Shown here piece after piece: positions 1-4,350 of a stretch of 7,334 bases of DNA (position 1 is the first letter of the stretch; each line of letters begins with the position of its first letter). Source of the DNA: Candidatus Nanopelagicales bacterium. Its GTDB lineage: Bacteria > Actinomycetota > Actinomycetes > S36-B12. The position numbers were made by a program, and so were the translations under genes. The stretch lies in contig JALQSY010000083.1 in assembly GCA_023264215.1 (NCBI GenBank), positions 1-7,334 on the forward strand, given 5' to 3'. The notes under the pieces were generated by a model, which was not told the DNA's origin, did not search any database, and saw only the letters and a program-made list of their open reading frames with translations.

Positions 1-133
1 CGTCGGCGCGCCCGATGTCATCGGCCACGAGCACCACGACCAACCCGGCAAGGTCGTCGTGAAGTTCCGCGCCGGGGACGTAGAGACACTGGCCCTTCCG
101 GATGTCGCGAGCGGCGACGGATGACCGCTTCAC
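1..133 (-). CDS. Hypothetical phage protein, N-terminal part (cut by left window edge)
   Basis: The reading frame opens with GTG at 133-131, overlapping the TGA of the 67-residue gene by four bases (GTGA), with a purine-rich AAGGGGGAAG stretch just upstream. It stays open for 44 codons to the window edge. The visible protein starts MKRSSVAARDIRKGQCLYVP and continues with a strand-rich hydrophobic stretch (LVVVLV) and an acidic end. The pattern (ARDIRKGQ, then short strands) resembles the start of small beta-barrel phage proteins, but no family can be named from 44 residues. The GTGA coupling and the absence of stops in a stretch where other frames are Arg-rich shadows support it as a real gene. 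Function unknown. Confidence 0.6.
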   Translation of the reverse strand, partial: MKRSSVAARDIRKGQCLYVPGAELHDDLAGLVVVLVADDIGRAD

Positions 134-333
134 CGCTTCCCCCTTCGCGCCTTCCGTCGGCGCTTCGCCTGACTCGCAGGCTTCGGCAGGGGTCGCTCGT
201 CGGCGTGGACGAGCGCAGGGTTCCCGGGTCCTCGCGGCGTGGACGAGCGCACGGGTCGGTGCGCGTCGGGCAACTGCTCGGCGCCTCCACCGAACGCCAG
301 CGCGGCGGCGAGGAGCGGCCAGACGCCTCTCAC
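130..333 (-). CDS. Small protein with hydrophobic N-terminus and basic C-terminus
   Basis: This is a 67-residue protein. The GTG start at 333-331 overlaps the TGA of the upstream 31-residue gene by four bases; an alternative in-frame GTG at 339 would overlap it by ten. Residues 4-15 (about VWPLLAAALAFGG) are hydrophobic and could be a short membrane anchor or signal-like segment. The middle is rich in Pro, Arg and Ala, and the last 12 residues are almost all Lys/Arg (QAKRRRKARRGKR). A hydrophobic start with a polybasic tail is common in small uncharacterised phage proteins; the tail could touch nucleic acid or membrane phosphates. Its own stop overlaps the next gene as GTGA. A 17-base direct repeat and an 8-bp inverted repeat lie within the gene. 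Function unknown. Confidence 0.55.
   Translation of the reverse strand: MRGVWPLLAAALAFGGGAEQLPDAHRPVRSSTPRGPGNPALVHADERPLPKPASQAKRRRKARRGKR
194..251. repeat. 17-bp direct repeat with an overlapping 8-bp inverted repeat
   Basis: The 17-mer cggcgtggacgagcgca occurs at 201-217 and again, identically, at 235-251, 34 bases apart. The first copy also forms the right arm of an inverted repeat: cgctcgtc (194-201) and gacgagcg (208-215) around a 6-base loop. The gacgagcg arm recurs at 242-249, so the left arm could pair with either copy. The 34-base offset is not a multiple of three, so the repeats are read in different frames of the 67-residue gene. The conservation is therefore at the nucleotide level, not a protein repeat. 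Confidence 0.7.
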
Positions 334-425
334 AACCACCCCCTACACACTTCGCACACCCGGCACGTCAGCAGAGGCGACGGGCGGCGCATCGCTTGGC
401 ACGTCGAGCACCAGAGGTAGATCAT
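330..425 (-). CDS. 31-residue double-CxxC zinc-ribbon-like mini-protein
   Basis: ATG at 425-423 overlaps the TGA of the preceding gene (ATGA), and a perfect AAGGAG lies five bases upstream (436-431), so this short frame has a better start signal than many of its neighbours. The protein has Cys at 6 and 9 (CSTC) and at 21, 24 and 27 (CRVCEVC). The two CxxC pairs are 11 residues apart, the usual geometry of a minimal zinc ribbon. Zinc binding is inferred from spacing only. The stop overlaps the next gene as GTGA. Small stand-alone zinc ribbons are frequent in phage early regions and usually have no known partner. It is not recognised as a named family. Confidence 0.7.
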   Translation of the reverse strand: MIYLWCSTCQAMRRPSPLLTCRVCEVCRGWL

Positions 426-781
426 GCTTGCTCCTTGGTCGAAAGCCACGCCCTCGCGGCGGCGCGACCGAGGGAGGTGTCCACGAACACGTTGCCCCCC
501 TGCGACGCCGGGCCTACGCAGACTTCGACGCTGCCGCGGAACATCAGGATCTCGACGGTGCGCCCGGCGACAGCCTCCCGCAGCATCCCCACGAGCACGC
601 CGGCCGTTGCGGGGTCGTCGAGGTCGGGCCACCATCCGAGCGCGGTGAGGTCGCTGGGTCCGTCGTCCTCGGTGACTCGGTGCGCGGCGAACCGGGGGCC
701 GCCGTCGCCCCAGCACGCGCGCACGCCAGGGGCCCACCTCCACCGCGGGTCAGTGACAAGACTACGGGCCAAATCAATCAT
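422..781 (-). CDS. Hypothetical phage protein; likely body of a gene split by the HNH cassette
   Basis: This is a 119-residue protein. ATG at 781-779 overlaps the HNH stop as ATGA. It begins MIDLARSLVTDPRWRWAPG and contains a DLDDPATAGVLVGMLREAV segment (about residues 53-71) and a strand-rich middle. The TDPRWRW.PG opening and the D..DPAT.G..L.LLREA segment are typical of a widespread uncharacterised phage protein type. The first ten or so codons are visibly AT-richer than the rest, and residues 2-9 (IDLARSLV) match the last residues of the 22-codon stub upstream of the HNH gene (LDLGRALV) with different codons throughout. I infer that this start was brought in with the HNH cassette and replaced the original N-terminus. 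Function unknown. Confidence 0.8.
   Translation of the reverse strand: MIDLARSLVTDPRWRWAPGVRACWGDGGPRFAAHRVTEDDGPSDLTALGWWPDLDDPATAGVLVGMLREAVAGRTVEILMFRGSVEVCVGPASQGGNVFVDTSLGRAAARAWLSTKEQA
431..436 (-). promoter_or_regulatory. Strong Shine-Dalgarno for the 31-residue mini-gene
   Basis: AAGGAG on the minus strand, five bases before the ATG at 425. It sits inside the last codons of the preceding gene and decides both the start and the reality of the 31-residue frame. Confidence 0.75.
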
Positions 782-1461
782 TGATCACCTCGCTTGCGTA
801 CGGGCAACCCTCGTTTCTTGGCCCACTCGCAGATGGTTGACTGCGCTACCGAGCCGTTGCGCCATCCGAACGTTGCGGCAATACTCACCCACGAGTCGCC
901 CCGAGCGCGGGCGTTGTACGCGTCCTCAATGTTTGAAACACGCACCACCGGGTGTGGTGGGAGAGCGCCGGAAACGTGTTTCCACGTTGTGCCGCGGATC
1001 ACGGCGCGAACCGTACTCTGCGACACGCCGTGCCGTTCGGAGAGCGTCCTGGTCCCGATACCGTCGGCATGCGCAGCGCGCATAGCAACGACAGCCGCCT
1101 CCGTGAGGATAGCGCACCCGTGGTCCTCTCCCAGCGACGGAACGCCGGTAGGCATCTGCCCTTGGCGCCCCTTCTGCCACATGTCGTGCATGTTGTCCTT
1201 GTGGGTCCCCACGAACAGGTGGTCAGGGTTCACGCACGGTCGGTTGTCGCAGTGGTGGCATACCAGCATCCCTGGCGGGATGGGGCCATTGACGAGTTCC
1301 CATGAGAAACGGTGGGCTGCGAGAGTGCGGCCACCTCGGAACACCTCGCCATACCCGCTCCTGTTGCGACGACCCCCGTACACCCAGCACCCGCCGTGTC
1401 CGTCCTTGTCTACCTTCGTCCAGAACCGGGTATCCATTTCGCGCTCCACGTCCCATTATAC
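749..1461 (-). mobile_element. HNH homing-endonuclease cassette inserted in a phage gene
   Basis: The limits are inferred. The upstream edge is placed where the 22-codon stub stops resembling the 119-residue gene (after its GTG codon at 1464-1462). The downstream edge is placed where the AT-rich, recoded start of that gene gives way to normal high-GC sequence (near 749-754). Inside are a consensus TATAAT box and the HNH gene, with base composition that looks lower in GC than the flanks. Free-standing HNH genes are known in phages as homing elements that insert in or between genes. No terminal repeats are expected or seen. The boundaries could be off by tens of bases. Confidence 0.5.
778..1437 (-). 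CDS. Free-standing HNH homing endonuclease with C-terminal helix-turn-helix regions
   Basis: This is a 219-residue site-specific DNA nuclease. Residues 4-50 (RFWTKVDK...GCWVYGG...GYG...AAHRFSWELVNG) and 52-93 form the typical phage HNH_3-like core. The centre is CHHCDNRPCVNPDH (60-73), with candidate active residues H61/H62, N70 and H73 and the usual Cys 60, 63 and 68, followed by GTHKDNMHDM. Residues about 103-155 carry the common AILTEAAVVAMR...GVSQSTVRAVIRG...W helix-turn-helix that contacts DNA. Residues about 165-215 add a second HTH-like segment (SWVSIAATFGWRNGSV.QSTICEWAKKRG) beyond the usual end of such proteins. ATG at 1437 is chosen over an in-frame GTG at 1449 because GGAG lies six bases before it. 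The stop overlaps the next gene as ATGA. Its composition is less GC-rich than its neighbours, consistent with separate acquisition. Confidence 0.93.
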   Translation of the reverse strand: MDTRFWTKVDKDGHGGCWVYGGRRNRSGYGEVFRGGRTLAAHRFSWELVNGPIPPGMLVCHHCDNRPCVNPDHLFVGTHKDNMHDMWQKGRQGQMPTGVPSLGEDHGCAILTEAAVVAMRAAHADGIGTRTLSERHGVSQSTVRAVIRGTTWKHVSGALPPHPVVRVSNIEDAYNARARGDSWVSIAATFGWRNGSVAQSTICEWAKKRGLPVRKRGDQ

Positions 1462-1484
1462 CACGAGCGCGCGCCCGAGGTCCA
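1455..1484 (-). promoter_or_regulatory. Sigma-70-type promoter in front of the HNH gene
   Basis: On the minus strand a perfect TATAAT -10 box (1460-1455) is preceded, after an 18-base spacer, by TGGACC (1484-1479), which matches TTGACA at four of six positions. The -10 lies 17 bases before the HNH ATG, so a transcript starting about 7 bases downstream would have a leader of roughly ten bases containing the GGAG site. The -35-like hexamer lies within codons of the split host gene while the -10 seems to belong to the cassette. It is the only consensus -10 that I noticed in this very GC-rich window. Confidence 0.6.
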
Positions 1485-1524
1485 GGTCAGCGCTCACGAG
1501 CGGGTCAGTCTTCGTCGGATTCAT
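1456..1524 (-). pseudogene. 22-codon 5' stub of the gene split by the HNH cassette
   Basis: ATG at 1524-1522 has GGGAG seven bases upstream (1536-1532). It encodes MNPTKTDPLVSADLDLGRAL followed by two Val and a TAA that lies within the TATAAT box. Its last residues LDLGRALV align with IDLARSLV, the first residues after Met in the 119-residue gene on the far side of the HNH gene, and in that gene the sequence continues TDPRWRW. The simplest reading is that one gene started here, was interrupted by the cassette after the Leu-Val codons, and now restarts downstream. It could still be translated as a 22-residue peptide. The similarity is short, so chance is not excluded. Confidence 0.5.
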
Positions 1525-1588
1525 AGGATGGCTCCCAAGCTACAGCGAGCGCAAAGAGAATGACGATGGATACGATGTACGGAGTCAC
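1505..1588 (-). CDS. 27-residue single-pass membrane mini-protein
   Basis: GTG at 1588-1586 overlaps the TGA of the preceding 227-residue gene by four bases (GTGA). The frame reads MTPYIVSIVILFALAVAWEP and then an acidic tail with SYESDED. Residues 4-18 are an uninterrupted hydrophobic stretch suitable for one short transmembrane helix, with an acidic C-terminal tail of nine residues. The same coupling signature recurs at most gene junctions here, which supports this as a real gene despite its size. It ends inside the next frame, overlapping the 22-codon stub by 20 bases. Possible roles such as membrane association of a phage complex are only a guess. Confidence 0.6.
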   Translation of the reverse strand: MTPYIVSIVILFALAVAWEPSYESDED

Positions 1589-2268
1589 GGCGCGTCTCCC
1601 GGCACCACCACCCCATCCGGGGCGGCGGGGTCGAGCAGGGCCCCCCCGAGGCGCAACAGGTCGTCGTCATCGTCCACGGCGTACCAGTTGCCACCGTCGG
1701 ACCACCACGACACGTCGTCCGGGCGCAGTCGCGGGGCTGTGACCAGCAGTCGCCCACGCACCGTCGGTGCGTACGGGATCGGTACTCGCTCCCCCAGCAC
1801 CCCCCGCACCACCCCCCGCCCCTGGTCCACCCCCTCGACGCTGGCGGCGAGCAGGCGGGCCGAGACGTGGGCGGCGGGGACGGGGCGCAGCATCCGGGTG
1901 TTGCCGGTCTTGTGCGGCTGCGCGTGCCCCGGCTCGTAGTCGCAGGGGCCCCCGGGCGCGTCGGCGCCACACGACGGGCCGACCTCCACCGTGTCCCCGA
2001 CCCTCCCTCCGAGCGCGACCGGGAGGAGGTGCCCTACCTCGTGGCCGAGGGAGCGGAGGACGTCGGCGATGCGGTGGGCGACCTCGGGACGGGTGGGGTC
2101 GAGGTGGAGCGACTGCGCGGTGTAGTGCCGTAACACCCCGTCACCGCAGAGCGTGCGCCCACCCCAATACTCGCCGGGCAGCACGACGACGGGTTCGCCA
2201 TCGGGCAGGGTGCCGGGCCCCGTCCACCCCTCGATCAGCACCCCTCCGAGCGCGGTCGCGGGGATCAC
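1585..2268 (-). CDS. Hypothetical phage protein with CCHH-like cluster and an HEVGH sequence
   Basis: This is a 227-residue protein. GTG at 2268-2266 overlaps the previous TGA (GTGA), with GGGGGTGG just upstream. A longer in-frame extension is open to 2550, but it would run through the neighbouring gene and is Arg/Pro-rich shadow sequence. Residues 1-52 are strand-rich (VVVLPGEYWGGRTL). Residues 53-74 (SLHLDPTRPEVAHRIADVLRSL) resemble the DP.T...I...LR helix segment found in several phage proteins. HEVGH at 76-80 matches HExxH, though no clear third metal ligand follows. C100, C109, H115 and H119 form a C-x8-C-x5-H-x3-H cluster ending GHAQPH, close to the C..GH.GPH motif common in actinobacterial proteins. 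Near the C-terminus is WWSDGGNWYAV followed by five Asp. Metal binding is plausible and function unknown. Confidence 0.8.
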   Translation of the reverse strand: MIPATALGGVLIEGWTGPGTLPDGEPVVVLPGEYWGGRTLCGDGVLRHYTAQSLHLDPTRPEVAHRIADVLRSLGHEVGHLLPVALGGRVGDTVEVGPSCGADAPGGPCDYEPGHAQPHKTGNTRMLRPVPAAHVSARLLAASVEGVDQGRGVVRGVLGERVPIPYAPTVRGRLLVTAPRLRPDDVSWWSDGGNWYAVDDDDDLLRLGGALLDPAAPDGVVVPGDAP

Positions 2269-2780
2269 GAGCCACCCCCACCCACCCGCGGCAGGGGCGG
2301 CACGTCCGGTCCGCGCAGGCGCCGGGCCTCGCGGAGGATCTGGAGCCGCGTGAAGGCGTCCCCGCTCCACCAGTCGGTCTGGTGCTCTCCGCGGTGGAGC
2401 CCCCATCCGCCGCCCTCCTCTCGCCACGTCCACTCTTCCACCACCGGCAGCGCGCCGACGTTCGCCGCGGTGACGACGTCGCCCACCCGCGGCCCCGGCG
2501 TCGGCTCGGGCGTCGGGGGCGGGGCGGCGCGAGCGCGGATCGTCTCCCACACCGCGCCGATCCCCCGGCAGTAGTCGCCACCGCCGCCGTGCGCAGCCAC
2601 GTAGACGCGCTGCTCCTCGGAGCAGACGCGCTCCGCCTCCCGCAGCCCATCCGCGCGGCCCTGGGCGCGGGCGGCGGCGAGGGCGCGGGCGATGTACCCT
2701 ACGTCAGCGCCGCCGTAAAGGCAGGCGTCCCACAGGTCGCCGGCCGCCTCGATGTCGGCGGGGGTCGGGTCAGTCGGCAT
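2265..2780 (-). CDS. Hypothetical phage protein with Pro-rich linker and SH3-like C-terminal part
   Basis: This is a 171-residue protein. ATG at 2780-2778 overlaps the upstream gene by 11 bases, with GAGGT six bases before it. Residues 5-85 look helical. They include the phage-type segment GRADGLREAERVCSEE and a Cys near YCRGIGAVWETIRARAA, a layout seen in many uncharacterised phage proteins of this size. Residues about 86-97 are a Pro-rich linker (PPPTPEPTPGP). Residues 98-171 begin RVGDVVTAANVGALPVVEEW and look like the small beta domain (G-D/T-V-V ... W ... W) that phages often place in such proteins. The end is Gly-rich, and its TGA overlaps the next GTG. No catalytic motif is seen and the function is unknown. 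Confidence 0.8.
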   Translation of the reverse strand: MPTDPTPADIEAAGDLWDACLYGGADVGYIARALAAARAQGRADGLREAERVCSEEQRVYVAAHGGGGDYCRGIGAVWETIRARAAPPPTPEPTPGPRVGDVVTAANVGALPVVEEWTWREEGGGWGLHRGEHQTDWWSGDAFTRLQILREARRLRGPDVPPLPRVGGGGS

Positions 2781-3129
2781 GGGGGACCTCGGAGATTGCA
2801 GTGGCGGCGAGCGCCGGGTCCGCGACGGGGTTGCGACGGAGGTTGTCCGCGCACCAGCCGCGTCCGGACGGAGGCCCGTCCGACAGTTGGTCGTTGTAGT
2901 TGCGATCCTTCGTCCACCGGGCCGACCGCGGACCCTCGCAGCGAACGCCGATGTACCCGTCGGCAGCGATCTCCGGCACCCACATGGCGCACTGGCTCCC
3001 GATGCACGGGACGGCCTGCTTCATGGCGGCGAGGGCAGAGGAGTCCCACCCCTGTACGCCGGCCGTCTCGACGGCGCGCCCAGTGATGATGGCCGCCGTG
3101 AAGCGGTGGCAGATCATGTGGTCAGCCAT
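2770..3129 (-). CDS. Hypothetical phage protein with CIGSQCAMW motif
   Basis: This is a 119-residue protein. ATG at 3129-3127 has GGAGG five bases upstream and overlaps the preceding stop by eight bases. The much longer open frame upstream (to 3489) is Arg-rich shadow and is excluded. Five Cys occur at 7, 42, 47, 64 and 93. The central CIGSQCAMWVPE (42-53), followed by GYIGVRCEG (58-66), resembles the C.GS.CMAW...G.CG motif of a common small phage protein of unknown function. That suggests a metal or structural Cys cluster. Nothing enzymatic is visible. The C-terminal part is rich in Asn, Arg and Asp. Confidence 0.8.
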   Translation of the reverse strand: MADHMICHRFTAAIITGRAVETAGVQGWDSSALAAMKQAVPCIGSQCAMWVPEIAADGYIGVRCEGPRSARWTKDRNYNDQLSDGPPSGRGWCADNLRRNPVADPALAATAISEVPHAD

Positions 3130-3799
3130 TGGCCCCTCCAGTCCGCCCCGCATGCCGGGCGAGGGCGGCGGCGTGGGCCGTCTCGATCTCGGCGATGACG
3201 CGGCGCAACTGCTCGGCCGCGCGCCAGTCGATGCGCGCCTGCTCCCGGAGCATCGCCACGATCTCCCAGAGGTCCGCGTCGTGCCGGGCCTCCATCTTCT
3301 CGACGGTATCGGAGAAGGCGCGCTGTTGCTCGGCCAGAAGCGTTCCGGGGCCGGCATTGCACCGCGCGAAGTGCGCGGCGGCGAAAGGCCGCCACCACTC
3401 GTTCGGCCGGAACGTGCCTCGGGCGGCCACCTCCCACGCCTTGATCGCGGCGTCGTACAGCGCCTCCTTCGTCTCCTCGCGAGACGCACCCTCGATCATG
3501 CCGTCGAGGATGTCGGAGATCGCGTCCAGCCCGGCGGCGAGGGCGTCACGGTCGGCCTGGGCGGCGTCGCGCTCCTGCTCCAGCGCCGCGTATTGCTCGC
3601 CGAGGTCGTTCACGCGCTCTTGGAGGTAGTCGCGCTCCTGCTCCAGCGCGCGGGCGTAGGCCAGCAGCGGGCGCACGCTCACCGTCAGTCGCTCCCCGGA
3701 GGCCAGTCCATCCCACCCGAAGGTGTCGAGGGTGGCCTCGGCGTAGGCGGCGGCGGGAAATAGGGCTTCGATGGCGTCGAGGTCAGGGCGGTCAGTCAC
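3122..3799 (-). CDS. Coiled-coil phage protein of unknown function
   Basis: This is a 225-residue protein. GTG at 3799-3797 overlaps the previous gene by eight bases, with GGGGTG upstream. The N-terminal 45 residues are mixed (DLDAIEALFPAAAYAEATL). Residues about 47-100 form a strongly heptad-like helix with two exact ALEQERD blocks 21 residues apart, consistent with a coiled coil. Residues about 125-225 are again mostly helical and include an NEWWRPFAAAHF segment with a single Cys, and a C-terminal REQARIDWRAAEQLRRVIAE helix. It probably makes oligomers. A structural or scaffold role, or a partner of the recombination proteins, would be speculation. Confidence 0.82.
   Translation of the reverse strand: MTDRPDLDAIEALFPAAAYAEATLDTFGWDGLASGERLTVSVRPLLAYARALEQERDYLQERVNDLGEQYAALEQERDAAQADRDALAAGLDAISDILDGMIEGASREETKEALYDAAIKAWEVAARGTFRPNEWWRPFAAAHFARCNAGPGTLLAEQQRAFSDTVEKMEARHDADLWEIVAMLREQARIDWRAAEQLRRVIAEIETAHAAALARHAGRTGGANG
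3567..3649. repeat. 20-bp direct repeat, 63 bp apart, encoding repeated heptads
   Basis: The 20-mer tcgcgctcctgctccagcgc occurs identically at 3567-3586 and 3630-3649. The 63-base spacing equals 21 codons or exactly three heptads, and both copies encode ALEQERD in the coiled coil of the 225-residue protein. In-register spacing suggests an internal duplication of three heptads, or pressure for heptad-compatible repeats. Confidence 0.75.
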
Positions 3800-4112
3800 G
3801 TGTCACCCCGTACAGCCGCAGCGCACCATCGTCCGTGATGAGCGGATAGAGCGCGTCCAGCGACGTGGCGACGGCGCCGGAACAACTGGACTGGCAGTCC
3901 CACCCGGTCGTGTCGCAGTTCCCTTCCACGTACGCGAATCGGCCATCGGTCAGACGCACGACCGCCCACACCTCCATCTCGGCGTAGTCCCCGTACTCCA
4001 CGACAGCCGCGATGGCGCTGTCCACGTCCTTGATCTTGAACGGCAACCGCTCGGTGCCGTACGCGCCCAGCACGCTCTCCCATCCGTCGTCAACTCGATT
4101 CGTCGGTTCCAA
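3792..4112 (-). CDS. Hypothetical phage protein with CDTTGWDCQS motif (TTG start)
   Basis: This is a 106-residue protein. The start is TTG at 4112-4110, chosen because GGAGGTG lies immediately upstream (4123-4117) and no ATG or GTG in frame is close. The N-terminal part is mixed (VDDGWESVLGAYG), with two strands around EVWAVVRLTDGRFAYVEGN. The signature CDTTGWDCQSSCSG (about residues 66-79) matches a widespread but uncharacterised phage and bacterial protein type with G.CD.TGWDCQ. Its two invariant Cys and Trp suggest a small metal or disulfide site. The end is ITDDGALRLYGV. It follows the only real intergenic gap in the window, so it may be the first gene of a separately controlled block. 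Function unknown. Confidence 0.82.
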   Translation of the reverse strand: MEPTNRVDDGWESVLGAYGTERLPFKIKDVDSAIAAVVEYGDYAEMEVWAVVRLTDGRFAYVEGNCDTTGWDCQSSCSGAVATSLDALYPLITDDGALRLYGVTRD

Positions 4113-4163
4113 AACACACCTCCAGCATCCCGCCTCGCGGGTGCGGGTTCAGGGTTGGGGGTC
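4113..4163. other. Only clear intergenic gap: G-quadruplex motif plus hairpin
   Basis: This 51-base gap separates the 55-residue gene from the TTG-started gene. The plus (template) strand at 4139-4161 reads four runs of three or more G with loops tgc, ttca and tt, which fits the canonical G3+ N1-7 quadruplex pattern. On the message strand an imperfect hairpin at 4144-4125 pairs GCACCCGC with GCGGGATGC around a GAG loop, with one bulged A. It ends one base before GGAGGTG, so it could expose or hide that ribosome binding site. There is no strong T-run right after the stem, so it is not a clear terminator. A 12-codon ATG frame here (from the hairpin into the next gene) is not called. Confidence 0.55.
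4117..4123 (-). promoter_or_regulatory. Strong Shine-Dalgarno deciding a TTG start
   Basis: GGAGGTG on the minus strand, four bases before TTG at 4112. It is the longest anti-16S match I noticed in the window and the main reason to accept a TTG start for the 106-residue gene. Confidence 0.75.
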
Positions 4164-4331
4164 CTACTCGCGGTCGAGGTCGGCGGCGAGGATGGCGGCG
4201 GCGATGTTGGAGCGCGACGGCTCGAACTTGGCCGGGCCTTCGTACTTCTCGCGCGCCTTCTTCACCCGCTCGTCAAGCCGGGCGAGCCGGTCTTTGCCGA
4301 TGAGGACCTGTAGGTATCCGTCGCGGGGCAT
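4164..4331 (-). CDS. 55-residue ribbon-helix-helix-like protein
   Basis: ATG at 4331-4329 has AGGAG five bases upstream (4341-4337). A longer frame from 4376 would overlap the previous gene and lacks such a site. The protein reads MPRDGYLQVLIGKDRLARLD, a short strand (YLQVLI) and then a helix through ERVKKAREKYEG. It is followed, after KFEP, by SRSNIAAAILAADL, a second helix starting with Ser-Arg-Ser. Strand, helix, then SRS-helix is the order seen in CopG/Arc-type ribbon-helix-helix DNA-binding proteins, which act as dimers. The size fits. The loop between the helices is longer than in a minimal Arc fold. It could be a phage regulator acting on nearby promoters; the target is unknown. Confidence 0.72.
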   Translation of the reverse strand: MPRDGYLQVLIGKDRLARLDERVKKAREKYEGPAKFEPSRSNIAAAILAADLDRE

Positions 4332-4350
4332 GTTCTCTCCTGCCTGTGTA

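Noticed and set aside
18..290. 90-residue minus-strand frame
   Set aside because: Its composition is Arg/Ser/Pro-rich and it conflicts with the two GTGA-coupled frames (130-333 and 1-133) that have better start signals.
2029..2043. Calling the 227-residue protein a zinc protease from HEVGH
   Set aside because: No third ligand at a known family spacing and no peptidase context are visible. Five-residue motifs occur by chance, so it is reported only as a point to check.
102..3086. Long plus-strand open frames (for example 102-1085, 794-1939, 1767-3086)
   Set aside because: They are Arg-, Pro- and Ser-rich, antisense to genes with family motifs and overlap signals, and lack convincing ribosome binding sites. 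They are expected by chance in DNA this rich in GC.
4125..4144. Hairpin as a rho-independent terminator
   Set aside because: The stem has a bulge, and the following sequence is TGGAGGTGTGTTTTGG rather than an immediate T-run. It reads better as a structure next to a ribosome binding site.
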